A stretch of 64,000 bases of DNA from Distichodus sexfasciatus (lineage: Eukaryota; Chordata; Actinopteri; Characiformes; Distichodontidae), in assembly GCA_032718565.1 (NCBI GenBank), contig JAVGVS010000108.1:380501-444500 (forward strand). Reading direction: 5' to 3'. Of the stretch, positions 49,791-60,961 are shown piece by piece. The notes beneath the pieces were generated by a model. That model saw only the letters and a list, made by a program, of their open reading frames with translations, searched no databases and was not told the DNA's origin. Positions within the stretch are counted from its first letter, which is position 1, and the number at the start of each line of letters is the position of its first letter. The translations under genes were made by a program, and so were the position numbers.

Positions 49791-52700
49791 ATGTCGACCG
49801 CCTGTGAAGCCTCGTCCAGCTGCCCAATCCCCAGCCGCGCCATAGACGACAAGGACTGGCGTCCTCTACCCGACTCGTACAGCCAGACGCCCGGGGGCAC
49901 GGTGTTCTCCACCACTCCTGGAGGTACCACACAACCCTTACACTGGCTAATTAAACTTCACAGCACGACATGCCTGTTCGTTTATGTGTAATTCCATGTG
50001 AAGTCATCACATTTTTCCATCTGACTTTAGTCCGCCCTAATAACCCCACACCTGCACTGACAACTAACTGCTGTTCAGCAGAACTGTTGGAATTGGGGTG
50101 GTTTGACATGTAATTATTCCTATGTTCTGCTAAGAACTCCAAAAAATGCTGAGGGGCAGACCCCGTGTTCTTGTCTATTAATCTGTGTTTTGTCAATGTG
50201 CACATCTTTAACAAAGACATGTCCCTGAATAAACATCATGCCATGCTTGAAATGCTTTTTGGAGCCAGTGCCAGTTCCACGTGAGGACATACAGCTCTAA
50301 ATATGACCATAGAGCAGACAGATTGTGAATATGAAGGTTATCTGACTTATGTTAACTGTCCTCTATCTTTTTTGGAGAACCGTCTATGTTACGTATTTAC
50401 CATCTAAAGACCTGACCACTGTGTATGCAAGTTTGCCTTTTTAGCCATGTGTAAACAGAGGTCCAGTTCTGCTCAAGGTTGCATCAGAAACCACCCAGCA
50501 GTCGCATGAGTTTGTTTACATTTTTAAGGCAACACCATTGTGCCGGATGCAGAGCGTGGTCAGCCCTGTGGGGGGATGTGGTCAGACCTGCAGTGAACGC
50601 TCTACATTTACATGTTCAGTTATGGTGTTCAGCAGACCTTCTTGCCCAGAGCGACTTTCGTTTCCCAATAACAAAGACAGTCTCCCTGGAGCTGCATGAC
50701 AACAACTAGGCTTGAACTCAGTTCCTTAGCTGAGTATCTTAACATTTGCCAGCCGTACAGGACTTTACGTGCATGGCAAGAAAGTGAATAAAATCAACTC
50801 CAGCTGTAGAAGTAGAACTGAAAGAACCCTTCTTGGTAGGGCTGGGCAAGTAATTGAGAAAGTAGTCAAAAACGACCTTAAAACATATCTCGGCTCATAA
50901 TGTTGAACATTTTAGAGTACAGAATAGTCAGCGAGCTATGAGGGCAATAAACAAAAATACCCCCAAAACAACGTCATTGTTTGTTAATCATAATCAAGGC
51001 AAAATATTCAGTTAATTGTAATATATATTTGTATACATGCTCAGTGTTTGTATTCTTTACATTCAAATGAATGCACTTATTTAGATTCAGAAGAACTGCT
51101 TTGTGTATCAGAATTTTGACTCATCATTAAATCCTTGTCTTGTGTTCCTGCAGTTTAGAGGCCAGCGTTGGGCCAGATAAACAGGATCACCTTTCTGTAC
51201 TTACAGTTCTTCAAGTTCCCTCCTACACAGTTACCCCAATCACTTCTCTCCCTCACTCTCCCACCCCTCCAGTCCTGACACTTATGTTGCATAACATGTT
51301 TTTCGCTATATCCTTCAGCTGAACTATTCTGGCCTTGACAAAAAACATAACAGCGCAAATCAAAGCCAAGGCAGGTTTATTTATATAGCACATTATATCG
51401 TAGCAGAGATGTCCTTCAGAGGGCCGTGCTTTGTGCTAAAAATAAGATAAAATAGAGAAAAGTAAGATAATGTTTTTAAAAAGCAGTGTGGAAGTGTATT
51501 ATACAAATGTAGAAGTATTATAAAAGTAACATGAGTAAAAAGAGATCCCTAAACTCTAGTTACATTAAAGTCTGAATGTTTTTGCTGCCCTTTATGCAAA
51601 TAATGTATTGTACACCTACTGGTAATTTATAGTTTCCTCTGTTATTCATTAATCGACTTCAAATGGCTCTATTTTACTTTTCTTTACCTTTTCTCCCAAA
51701 CTTCAAAACACTAATTGGAGTGCTCTCTGATTGCTTGCCTGCAGTCTTTGGCTCAGTCTTGCTCACTTTTGCATAGGCAGCATGAGGTATGCTGGCCTGA
51801 TTATTTGGGCACTTCTGTCACAGGAACCAGAATCATCTACGATAGGAAGTTCCTACTGGAATGCCGCAACTCCCCAGTCGCCCGCACGCCGCCCTGCTGC
51901 CTGCCCCACATTCCCGGTGTCACCATGCCCTCCGCCCCACCGCTGCGCAAACTCCTCGAGCAGGAGGACGACTGTAAAGACCTCACTGGTAAGAATTGAC
52001 TACTCAGATTCACCTTTACACTCCGACTAGGGCTGAGCAACTAGTTGTGACGTCCAGAACCTCTAATTAGCATTGTCTTGCACATGATGGTTATTTTGAT
52101 TATTTTTTAGAATTAATACTTAAAAAACAAAGGAATTCTGTTAATACTTTGCTCAGTGTGTTCATGTGTGTGTTCATGTACCGTCACCTTAAAAACATGC
52201 TACCATGTGTGTTGTCATGTGACTCCTCCCTATCCAGTCTGCCACTACATCTGTGTGGGTTTACTTTAGTTATTTAAAAATGACAAAGATGTGCACTCTT
52301 TTATTAGAAAAATATCCCAGCTTTAATAGTTGATCATATTTACAGTACAAGCTTTTTCAGTGAACTATGAGTCAAAATGTCATAAGTTGAGGGCATCTCA
52401 TACAGTACTACCCTCTCTCTCTCTCTCTCTCTCACATGGCCTTGTGTTTGTTTTTGTCGGCACGTTCACCCCACTGTAAGTGCACAGGTGGCTTTTTTTT
52501 AGGGAAAGCAGAGGAGCAGGTTTTCACACCTGGCACATCTTTTGTCTTTTAAAGAAATGTCAGTCAACCTCAGGACTTGGCTGTGAAATCTTAAAATATA
52601 GCCATGAGAGCTTTTCCCTGGTTTGAGAAATGAATAAAGTGAAAGAATTGTATAATGTTTTAAACTTGCTAATTCTGACCTAGGATAGATGCACTTTTTG

Positions 52701-53515
52701 CAATTGTTATTTTATTGTCTTAATAACTTTATCTTTTGTTATTATGTCTGTTGTTCTTGAGTTCACCAAAAATTAAATGCATTATTGTTATTCTTTTTTT
52801 ATTATGAGAAAATAGCTTTACGTAAATAGTTTACACATGTTTATATAAAATTATACTGGTGCAAATAGAGTGAGTTTGCATTTTCCTCCTGGCTGGGTCA
52901 CACATTTAGGTTCTGAGTTTAAAATGTCAAACTGTAACCCTGATTTTATTCAAACACAAACTACAGTTCTTTCAAAACTCAGTATGAGGCCACATATTAC
53001 ACTGAGTCCCTTTCACACTTTGCCATTTTCTGTCTATTTCGACTGCCGCAAGATCTTAAGACTGGATCTGACTCGCTGAGAATTGTGTATAAAATCAAGT
53101 AAAACTTTATTAAATATAAAGAAGCCGTAATGGAGAAGTCCTGCCTGAAACTGAAAGAGTGCTCAAGTTATCGGCTGACGCTTTGGGTTTCACATGTTAA
53201 TCATGAACTTATGTTGGAAGGGGAATTTGCAGCAGCTTTAAGAATAAAAAAAAAAACAGCCACATGTCCGATCTTTTCTCTCTCTCCCTCTCCCTCTCTG
53301 CAAGCGACGTCCCATATCAGGTTTGGGGTGGTGTTAGGGGGCGGTCAGTAGCTTTGCTGCTAGGCGTTCAGCACGTGCCGAACATGACTCAATCTAATCT
53401 ACGTTTTATTTGGAGTGCTGAGTCTCTCGCTCGCTGAACTCATTCACCCTACTCTCTCTCCTTCTTCTTCTCCCTTTCCACAGCTGACGACAGCCAGTTT
53501 GTAATGGACATCTGA
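49791..53515 (+). CDS. eif4ebp3: eIF4E-binding protein 3-type (4E-BP), three exons
   Basis: This mTORC1-controlled translational repressor competes with eIF4G for eIF4E. Coding exons 49791-49923, 51824-51988 and 53484-53515 have GT/AG borders and give 109 residues. Visible motifs: TPGG sites Thr33 and Thr42 (equivalent to the 4E-BP1 priming sites), the eIF4E-binding motif YDRKFLL (50-56), Ser61-Pro and Thr66-Pro, and a C-terminal TOS motif FVMDI (105-109). The N-terminus CPIP resembles 4E-BP3, and the classical RAIP motif is replaced by RAID. The position directly behind ankhd1 in the same orientation matches mammalian EIF4EBP3. Fish carry related eif4ebp3 and eif4ebp3l copies, and which one this is cannot be decided here. 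Confidence 0.93.
50600..50745 (-). repeat. degraded SINE/LINE tail
   Basis: Read on the minus strand, it has the GAGCAAG...CTGGAG...CCAGAGCG...TGTAAATGTA tail order of teleost SINEs. On the plus strand, CTACATTTACATGTTCAGTT and CCCAGAGCGACTT are the recognisable parts. It is strongly diverged and lies in eif4ebp3 intron 1. Confidence 0.5.
50836..51010. mobile_element. possible hAT-like fragment
   Basis: It starts TAGGGCTGGGCAAGTAATTG, which resembles the ends of many fish hAT-type non-autonomous elements. A matching opposite end and target duplication were not found. A similar start (TAGGGCTGAGCAA) occurs near 52028. Confidence 0.3.
51365..51480 (+). repeat. interspersed teleost repeat fragment
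   Basis: AGGCAGGTTTATTTATATAG followed by CACATTA is a sequence I recognise as very common in fish repeats (usually continuing with a CAAAGTGCTTTAC-like phrase). It is truncated and diverged here, inside eif4ebp3 intron 1. Confidence 0.45.
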
Positions 53516-54030
53516 ACCTGTGAAGCAGCTCCTGTGGAGAAATCTTGTAGCAGCCTTTAACTACCAGAGCTCCAATCCTGAGGAACTGTGGATTCCCTGT
53601 CTTTGTGCCTTTACACCTATTCCTCATATTGAACAAATACAAAGAAATAAAGCTGAGATGATGAAGAGAGGCGTATCGACTTTGGTGGAAATTTGGGCTT
53701 TGATAACTGTCTAATTCAGTTATTGTGATGGGACATTTTGATGTTTTAAATCTGTCCCCTTTTTATTACTAATTTACATTAATCTAAAACAGATTTAATA
53801 CCTGTAATTACTTTTTATAACGACTTGGGATGACGGTAAAGCAGCATTGTTTTGTACTTGGATGACCCTCTGAGGGTTTATTAGGTCAGTACTGTGTGCT
53901 GAGCTTTTGTAGAAATTTTTTATAATGGCTACTGTTCAGTTTTATGGTGACTGACATCTCTGAATAAAACCATAAATACGCACTGTCTGTTTTCTTCCTC
54001 ATTTTGTAGCCTGAAATCAATAAATTAAAT
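53516..54030 (+). other. eif4ebp3: eif4ebp3 3' UTR with polyadenylation signals
   Basis: AATAAA at 53963-53968 is the probable cleavage signal, with a further AATAAA near 54018. The stretch from here to about 56060 holds no gene that I can support. Confidence 0.5.
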
Positions 54031-56067
54031 AGTCATGTGCTTCTCATGTGATTGCCTTAAGATTTACTATAATGACCAGCACAGTAGTTGATAGTTGTTT
54101 TTAATAATGACCTCCAGTTTTCCTGCACAAAACACCACAGTGTGGCATTAGTAGAACAAGTGAGTTGAGTCTCTGTTGGCCTGAAGGGACCCTCACAACC
54201 TTTGCTCATGCCCCCAGTATAAGTGTACAAGCTAATCTGTGAATCTGAGACCTTGTGTGAGGTTATGCAGCATGTGCACATTGAACTAATTTTTACCAAA
54301 CATAGTCGTGGGTCTGCCATGAGGTGTGGGCAAAATCCCAGCTGCTGTTTTTGGCTTATGATGTCACTCGTGAGTTCAACGAGTTGAGTCTTGCTGTTTG
54401 TTTTTTATTGTTTATTTTCTTGGAAGCTGTTCACCTTGTAGGCCCCACACTCACCTTTTATAACGTTCTTTCATCTGTTTTCCCCTGACAGCAGTGCTGA
54501 CCATGTTTAATCATCAATGTAGCTGAAGGATTTACACTACACACTGTGTGTAAAACACCAAACACAGCAGCACTGATACACAGCCTGGGTTTATGCAGCT
54601 TATTTTTTGCTCCTCCGTGTAGGGTGCAGGGTGTGAGGAAGAGAGTAGGGGCACTGCGTCCACCACCGCCGCAAACATTTCGCCTTGTTCTGAGAAAAAT
54701 CTCCAAGTTGCTTAGAAGCATTGGAACACAACAAGGTCTTCCACACAGTCTGTCCTCAGTGTTGTGCTGATTTGTCAGTGATCCAGGCTTTGGTAAATCC
54801 GTGAGTTTGATTATTTCCCTACTTTTGTAATGAAATTGGGTTTGTTACCCATAGTTCCTGTGTTAAGCTTTTTGCTCCTTTAAATGTAAACAAACTATTG
54901 AAAATGCTGTAGGAGGGAATTTTATGACACTTTTTATGGCAAAATTGGGCACCATTAGTAAACAAGTGTTAGAAGACAGTAGTAATTAAGATTCTCCTGG
55001 TTGCTATTTGTGTCTTATTTCATAAGGGTTCACTTATGATTCTGTTTGATTGCCATCATTCCATATTAACCCTTCTGCACGCTATCTATGGAGACGAGAA
55101 TTGGTTTATCTTGTTTTTCGGGGTGTTTTCCCAGCAGGGTGATGTCAGCGTGGAGGGAGATAAGTTTCTTGGGCTCGGATCAGGAGCACCTGTTGCTTTG
55201 GTTAGTCTTATCGCTCACTTCTTGACCTCAGCCTTGAGTCTCCAGCAGGCTTTTTTAAAATGTTGGTTACGGTCTGCATATCACGTCCTGCTCTCTTTTC
55301 ACATGCTGAGAGCTAAAATGTTGTGAGACAAAACCAACTTCAGCTCAAAGAGACTCTGCCTGTCCCCAGCGTTAAAGTGGTTCCATACTTACATGAGTCA
55401 AGTTGACGTCAGAGCATCTCCAAACCTGCAGCAACTCTTATGAGATGTTGCCGCTCTGCAGCAGTCAAGAACTACCAGAAGTGGTCTAAGGACCGACGGG
55501 GTCTTGGGCGGCTGACGCTTTCTGATGCACACTGGGAAGGCTGGCATGTTTTTTCCAATCCAATATATAATCCTCAAAGTTAAGGCATGTTACGAATGTG
55601 TGTATCATTCTGTGCACATTTCCGTTGTTCAACTTGAGCAGTATTAGGGTTAAGTCACATTTGGGAATGTACCAACCATAGCATCACATTACACTCCCTC
55701 AAGATAAACTTACGCTTTATGACCACACTTCATAACCCACTCAACAAACCCATATGTTCACACTGTACTTCGCTGCGCATTGTTTTTGATCTTCAGGTTG
55801 TATAAATATTTTTGGGATTATCATAAACTCTGTATTACTGGGTCTCGTTCACCAGCTGTTCTTAAGTAGAGATTTCTTCTAAAACCCACTTTCCCAGTAA
55901 AAAAGATATTGGTAAAAGAGATCCACTGTTATGACTAGATTTTAAAGGAAATTCACAGAAGAATCAACATGTGTCTACCAAGCATTTGTACTTCCATCTA
56001 CTGGCTATATAAGGTATTGCAGGATTGTCCACACAACAGATTTGACACTCTAGGCTCATTTTGACAC

Positions 56068-56073
56068 TTTAAT
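56068..56073 (-). terminator. possible polyadenylation signal (ATTAAA) of the thymosin-beta gene
   Basis: On the minus strand ATTAAA occurs about 205 bp past the thymosin stop codon. It is the common variant hexamer. No better AATAAA was noticed between it and the stop. Confidence 0.35.
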
Positions 56074-56278
56074 TGCCATTTTGGTTCACATAGTCATACA
56101 AAAAATATAAAAGAAAAAATACACATTATGAAAATAATTAATTTGGCCTGGCCACATCCTTGCAGCTGGTGTAAAGATTTTTTCTCCCACTTAAATCAGG
56201 TTGGGTTCTGTGCTGATGTCACATGTATTTCAATGTCTTTTGTCTTATTTCAGGCTTCTGTATCAGTTCTTCTTCTGC

Positions 56279-57053
56279 TTATGGTGAGGCTTCTCTCCTC
56301 TCCTGTTCAATAACTGAGGGTGGACAAAGACAGAAGTGGTGGTTTAACAGAGACATGATGTTCTGCTCTGAACAGAGCTAAGTTCATTTCACTTAATTTC
56401 GTTGGAGGGGGTCATCACCATCACATTAATACGGGGAAACAGCAGAGGGGGCAGGCAGCTGGCTGGAATAAGCTGATTTCACAGTGATTGAATCTGAAGT
56501 GAGCCACAAATGTATGCGGCCGCTTCCACTCGGCGGTGTGTTAACGCAGAGCTGATTAGATTTAAGTAGTACCATGGGGAAGCAGAAACAGTAGCGATCC
56601 TGCTTTACAACTCTGCGTTTGTATCTTTGTCTTCATTAGTGTCAGCCCTTTTCTCTCAATTCATTGCTGAGTGTTGGTAATCACCTCGTTGTCTCTTATA
56701 GGGCCCTAAATGGTGAAATTGTCGGCGCCGGATATTAGTCTAGTAAAATGTGTGAGTATTTAGTTTGATTTTGTTTAACAAATCACATTAATCAAAGGCC
56801 CTAATGAAATTTTGGGAAATGTAACTTAGTCAGAGCCAAATGAGTCAAATCCAACGCTTTATGTTCTGGTTACTGTACTTACGAAGAGCACAAATGGAGC
56901 TGCAGAGACAGAGCTGTAAAGGAACGTGAGAGGTCCGGGATGATGATACTCACTTTCTTTTGTTGGCAAAGGGTTCTTCTCCCGGGTCTCCGTCTTCTTC
57001 AGTTTTGTTTTGTCAAAGCTGGTGATTTCCGTCATGTTGGGTTTGTCAGCCAT
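56279..57053 (-). CDS. tmsb: thymosin beta, two coding exons
   Basis: This small actin-monomer-sequestering peptide is cytosolic. Coding exon A (57053 down to 56954, 100 nt) starts MADKPNMTEITSFDKTKLKK and contains the actin-binding LKKTET (18-23), ending NPLPTKE plus one base. It is followed by a GTGAGT donor. Coding exon B (56313 down to 56279) follows a CTCAG acceptor and supplies IIEQERREASP and a TAA stop. Together they give 44 residues, the normal thymosin-beta length. An acceptor (ATATCCAG) at 57067-57068 precedes the ATG, implying an upstream non-coding exon as in other thymosin-beta genes. The exact paralogue (tmsb1, tmsb2 or tmsb4-like) cannot be decided. The gene points towards eif4ebp3, tail to tail. 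Confidence 0.92.
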
Positions 57054-57296
57054 GACTGTGTTTTCTCTGGATATAAATGACATATTTTAATACTTATACA
57101 TGGATATACTTTTACATTGAGCTTTTTCATGTTTCAAATGTTACTACTTCTTTGCACAGGTCAATTATTCATGTTTTGCATTGTAGAATACACCCCAGTA
57201 ATACAGTAGAACGAACAAATAAATGAATGGACAAAAAATAGCATGTTTAAACGCTAGTGAGTGGGTGGAACTAGGTGATAATACATGCTGGGCTTC

Positions 57297-57303
57297 TTTT
57301 ATA
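57297..57303 (-). promoter_or_regulatory. possible TATA box of the thymosin-beta gene
   Basis: The minus strand reads GTATAAAAG here, 245 bp upstream of the ATG, a suitable place for a promoter ahead of a short non-coding first exon. The donor of that exon was not identified, so this is only suggestive. Confidence 0.3.
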
Positions 57304-58578
57304 CTGAGAGCAGCTCTGTTGTACGACCATTCTGACGTTGGTCTGTGCAACGCGTCTCTCCACTCCTATACTCCGTTTCCTTTTTGTTCTTTTTCTGCAT
57401 GTCTTTCATCCAGCCATGGCTTCATCCTCACACCACTGCCCCCTGCCTACTCATCACTTACTCACTACTACTGTATTAGAGTATTATACATTTGCGGTCT
57501 TCACACACACATTCATGCACTCAAACACAAAAGCAGGATAATAGAGTGTCTTACCAGGTTTAGGTTGTGCTGGATGTGTGTTAGTCTCTGTGTTGAAAAT
57601 CTGTTGAAAGTCTGCTTATGTGTGTGTGTTTAAGAGGGGCTTTCCCTCAGACAAATCCCCTGGACCTATCCACATCTCCGCCCCACCCTGATGATATTAA
57701 ATATTCATGGAACTGGAAAAAGAAGGTTCAGATAGGGAATTTGCTGACTACACCGCATTACCGAGAATTAAATTTAGAATGTGCTTGTATTAAAATTAAG
57801 TAGGCCGATGGCAAAAGTTTCATTAAAGGTCCAAAAATAAACAATATAGTCACTGCTGCATCATCCGCATATTATACATTAATATGCATGTGTAACATAT
57901 CCTCAACTGGAAATGGCATGTGTTTGGACAGCTGAGAAAGTGTGTTGTTGCAGTGGATAGTTGTAATTCCGGGTCTGGACGGCGGCTGTAAGACAATGGG
58001 AGGGCCGGGTGTGGTTTGTGACAGCTGCTGTTCTTTATGCAGGGAGAGTTGCAGTCTAAACGCTGAGCACATGGTGGCTGACAACAGCTGTGTCAGAGTC
58101 AGGGCCATATGGGGAGGACGTGACCGCAAGTCAATTCCACCCAGCTGCCCCGACACGGGGTCTGGAGAAGGTGGAGCAGGATCTCCGTACTCTCTGTAGC
58201 ATAGTTATAAGTTGTATCGAAACTGATGAAAATGGACACACATTTACTTATTTATTAATTTAGCTGCAAATATGTCTTCTTCAGATTTATGAGTTCATAC
58301 TCTTTAAGGTTATAATATGGTGAATCTTTTGGTTGACCTTGCTAAAATAAGTAATAATAAGTTAGCCTTATGGCACAACAGTTATCATAGTTTTAACCCC
58401 TAATACATAATTATCTACTGACTATTAAGTTTTCAAACTATTATTGGCTTTGTTTTAATGCTTTTTCACGTTATTACTAAATTCACCCACTCTTTGGTAG
58501 TTATATAATTAATATATAAAATCATATTGTTACTTTCCTTAAAGACTTGATTTTAGACTGATATATCAGCCAGATTGT

Positions 58579-58592
58579 TCACTAGATGGCGC
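58579..58592 (+). promoter_or_regulatory. candidate CTCF motif
   Basis: TCACTAGATGGCGC differs from the CCASYAGRKGGCRS core only at the first position. It lies in the gene-free region distal to the thymosin gene. Confidence 0.3.
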
Positions 58593-59699
58593 TGTGTAGC
58601 TTTATCACTGTAATTAGTCTGAACTGCTCTGAGTTTCTGTAGTTTTTTATGGTCATGAAGTACTTCATGTTAGTCACTGATGCATTAGTCAAACACAGTC
58701 AGACAGCTGAACACACTTATCATTGTCTAGACCACACTCTCCAATATCTGTGATTAATATCACACGACGACACCATGGTGGCTGTGGATTTCCTTAACAC
58801 TGTGTTTCAGTAATTTGACGTACCCACAACTAAAGCCTGATTTACGATGGTGGTTTCCATTCTTGGTCAAGTTGTCTTGGTAGAGAGATATTTGGGGGCA
58901 TTCCCTCACAGAGAGCTGTTTTCCAGTTTGAACGTAGCATAATTGAAAAGGCTTGTCTGCTGCAGCTGTAAATTTACAGTATTAGAAACTTCACATTGGT
59001 GCAGTGACATCATGACAATCTGATGGTCTTATTAACTTGTGCTAAAGCTGCCTGCTTCCGTTTTAATCTAATGTGCTAATGTGAAGTGTCATTGTCGTCG
59101 GTAAATAAATTGCAACATTTCTGGTTTGTATGTTGTTTACGGAACTCATTTGACACCTGTTCAAGTTCTGGACTACCTCATATTTGGTATTTTCTTCCAT
59201 TCCAGCAAACGTAATAACACTAATTACGACTTGTTAATTCGATGGTGGCATGGTCATAGGACCATGAATGAGAAACACCTGCCTTGTAAAGTTCATTTTT
59301 AGTTATGATGCTGCTCAGTCAGGCTGGTGTATTTCAGCACACGACTTTTAGAACTTCTTGTCCCCAGAATAGAACACACTCTCCCTCACTCCCTTCTTGG
59401 ATCAGGATCCGTTTGACCACTGCAGCTGTGTGCTTTGGAGAAGAGCAACGCTTCTTTCCCCCTTAGGCTCTCTGCTGCCGCCCATCTCTGCCCGGGGGGT
59501 GACCATACGCTTAATGCCCCCCCAACAAGCAGCTGATTGAGCCATGTTGTCTCGTGAGATGACTAAGAACTTAATATCCTGGTCGGACTGTGTCATTTCA
59601 AAATATAGTACATGAATATAATTTAAGTGTGGAGGTAGTCTTTTCTTTCTTCTGGGCCCCCCAGTAATAATAATTTAATTTATTTATTAATTTAATCAC

Positions 59700-60006
59700 T
59701 TTTTTAAAAAGTCATCGGTCTCGGACCAATGCTTATATTTGTCCGATATTTCCAGATGCGTTTATTGAAAGGTATCCTTACGCGAGGCATGTCCAAAATC
59801 CGCGGTGGGATTTTATACAGGCCGCGCCTTCTGTCTTAAAATGTATGGCATTATTTTGTGCCAAAGTTCTGTGCGCGCAGTGGATCTCTTATCTTTATGC
59901 TCAACTCTGCCTGCGACCGACTCTTATTTATCGGTATCGGCAGATATAAGCATGAAAAACATAGAATATCGGCATCGGTCTATAATTCTCATATCGTGCA
60001 TCCCTA
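59700..60006. mobile_element. truncated hAT-type element, right end only
   Basis: The sequence ends ATCGTGCATCCCTA, like the right end of the element at 30457-31684. Several TATCGG/CATCGG motifs lie just inside it, as in the subterminal region of that element. A left terminal repeat was not found, so the copy is truncated or rearranged. Confidence 0.55.
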
Positions 60007-60329
60007 TAAAAAACCATGAAGAATATTGAGCAACGTAACAAAAACAAGCAAAATGTAAGAAATGAGATGATGTACATAAAACATATATACAAAATAGATC
60101 AAAGTTACTATGCCATGTTTCAAATGAGTGATTCAGGGATTTTATGTTAATATGCAGTTTTTCAGTAAAGGTCGCTTCATGAAGCCACATTGTTTCAACC
60201 CGCTTATGTTTTAGAGGTTCGTCGGTAGAGAGGAGAGGAAATAAAACTGCCTCTAAAGTACTTCTGCTGATCTGAAAACAGTTGTTATTCTTTAATGGTG
60301 TTATTCCAGTGGTTATAATGTGCGTTTGA

Positions 60330-60343
60330 CCAGCAGATGGAGC
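60330..60343 (+). promoter_or_regulatory. candidate CTCF motif
   Basis: CCAGCAGATGGAGC has one mismatch to the CTCF core (A for C at position 12). It lies 96 bp from the next candidate, in the same orientation. Confidence 0.3.
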
Positions 60344-60425
60344 CTGCGTACAGCGCTCCATGCCATGCCAAATGAGCTGAAAGTAATCTACAAGCAATTA
60401 TAGCGCCGTGTCATATATAATTACA

Positions 60426-60439
60426 CCTCTAGGTGGCAG
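60426..60439 (+). promoter_or_regulatory. candidate CTCF motif
   Basis: CCTCTAGGTGGCAG has one mismatch to the CTCF core (T for A at position 3) and is followed by a further C. It is paired with the site at 60330. Confidence 0.3.
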
Positions 60440-60947
60440 CAGAAGAGGCTAATCCCACGTCCAGGACTGGACATTTTGGAATGCTCTTTGCAAAGACAGC
60501 TGAGCTTTCAACCATTTTGATATTTACTTTTGTAGTGTGTCTTCTGTATTGTGAAAAATATTGTTGCTGGCGCTACTCATACCAACCATACGTGCATTGC
60601 CAGAGATACTGTTTTGCCTTTTCTAGGACATTGCGCCAGATGTGCCTTGGCACGGAGCAGCATCTGTGTGCGAATCTCTCACTAAGAGAGCATTTCCTCA
60701 TTCCCAAGCTATACTTGTAACTTCAGCGTACAACATGACACTGTGGGCTCACTACGAACAGTTGGTTAGTGTTGGATGCGGCTCTGCAGTGGCTAGAAAA
60801 AAGAGCAGCTCAAGCCAACAGGTGTGTGACTCCCCACACGGGTGGGAGACGTACTCTGTTTCGGCCCCGAGACCCAAGTCGGTCCCGTTTTACTTCTCTG
60901 AGAACCGAGACAACGCGCATCCTTGGAGAGCTTTGGTAGTGAGGCCT

Positions 60948-60961
60948 GTTGTCACGGCAAC
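60948..60961. promoter_or_regulatory. RFX X-box-like palindrome
   Basis: GTTGTCACGGCAAC has one perfect half-site (GTTGCC on the minus strand) and one half-site with a single mismatch, in X-box arrangement. It sits in a GC-richer patch. No adjacent gene start was identified. Confidence 0.3.

Noticed and set aside
59924..60397. 157-codon minus-strand frame
   Set aside because: It overlaps a transposon end and resembles no known family. No promoter or splice context was found.
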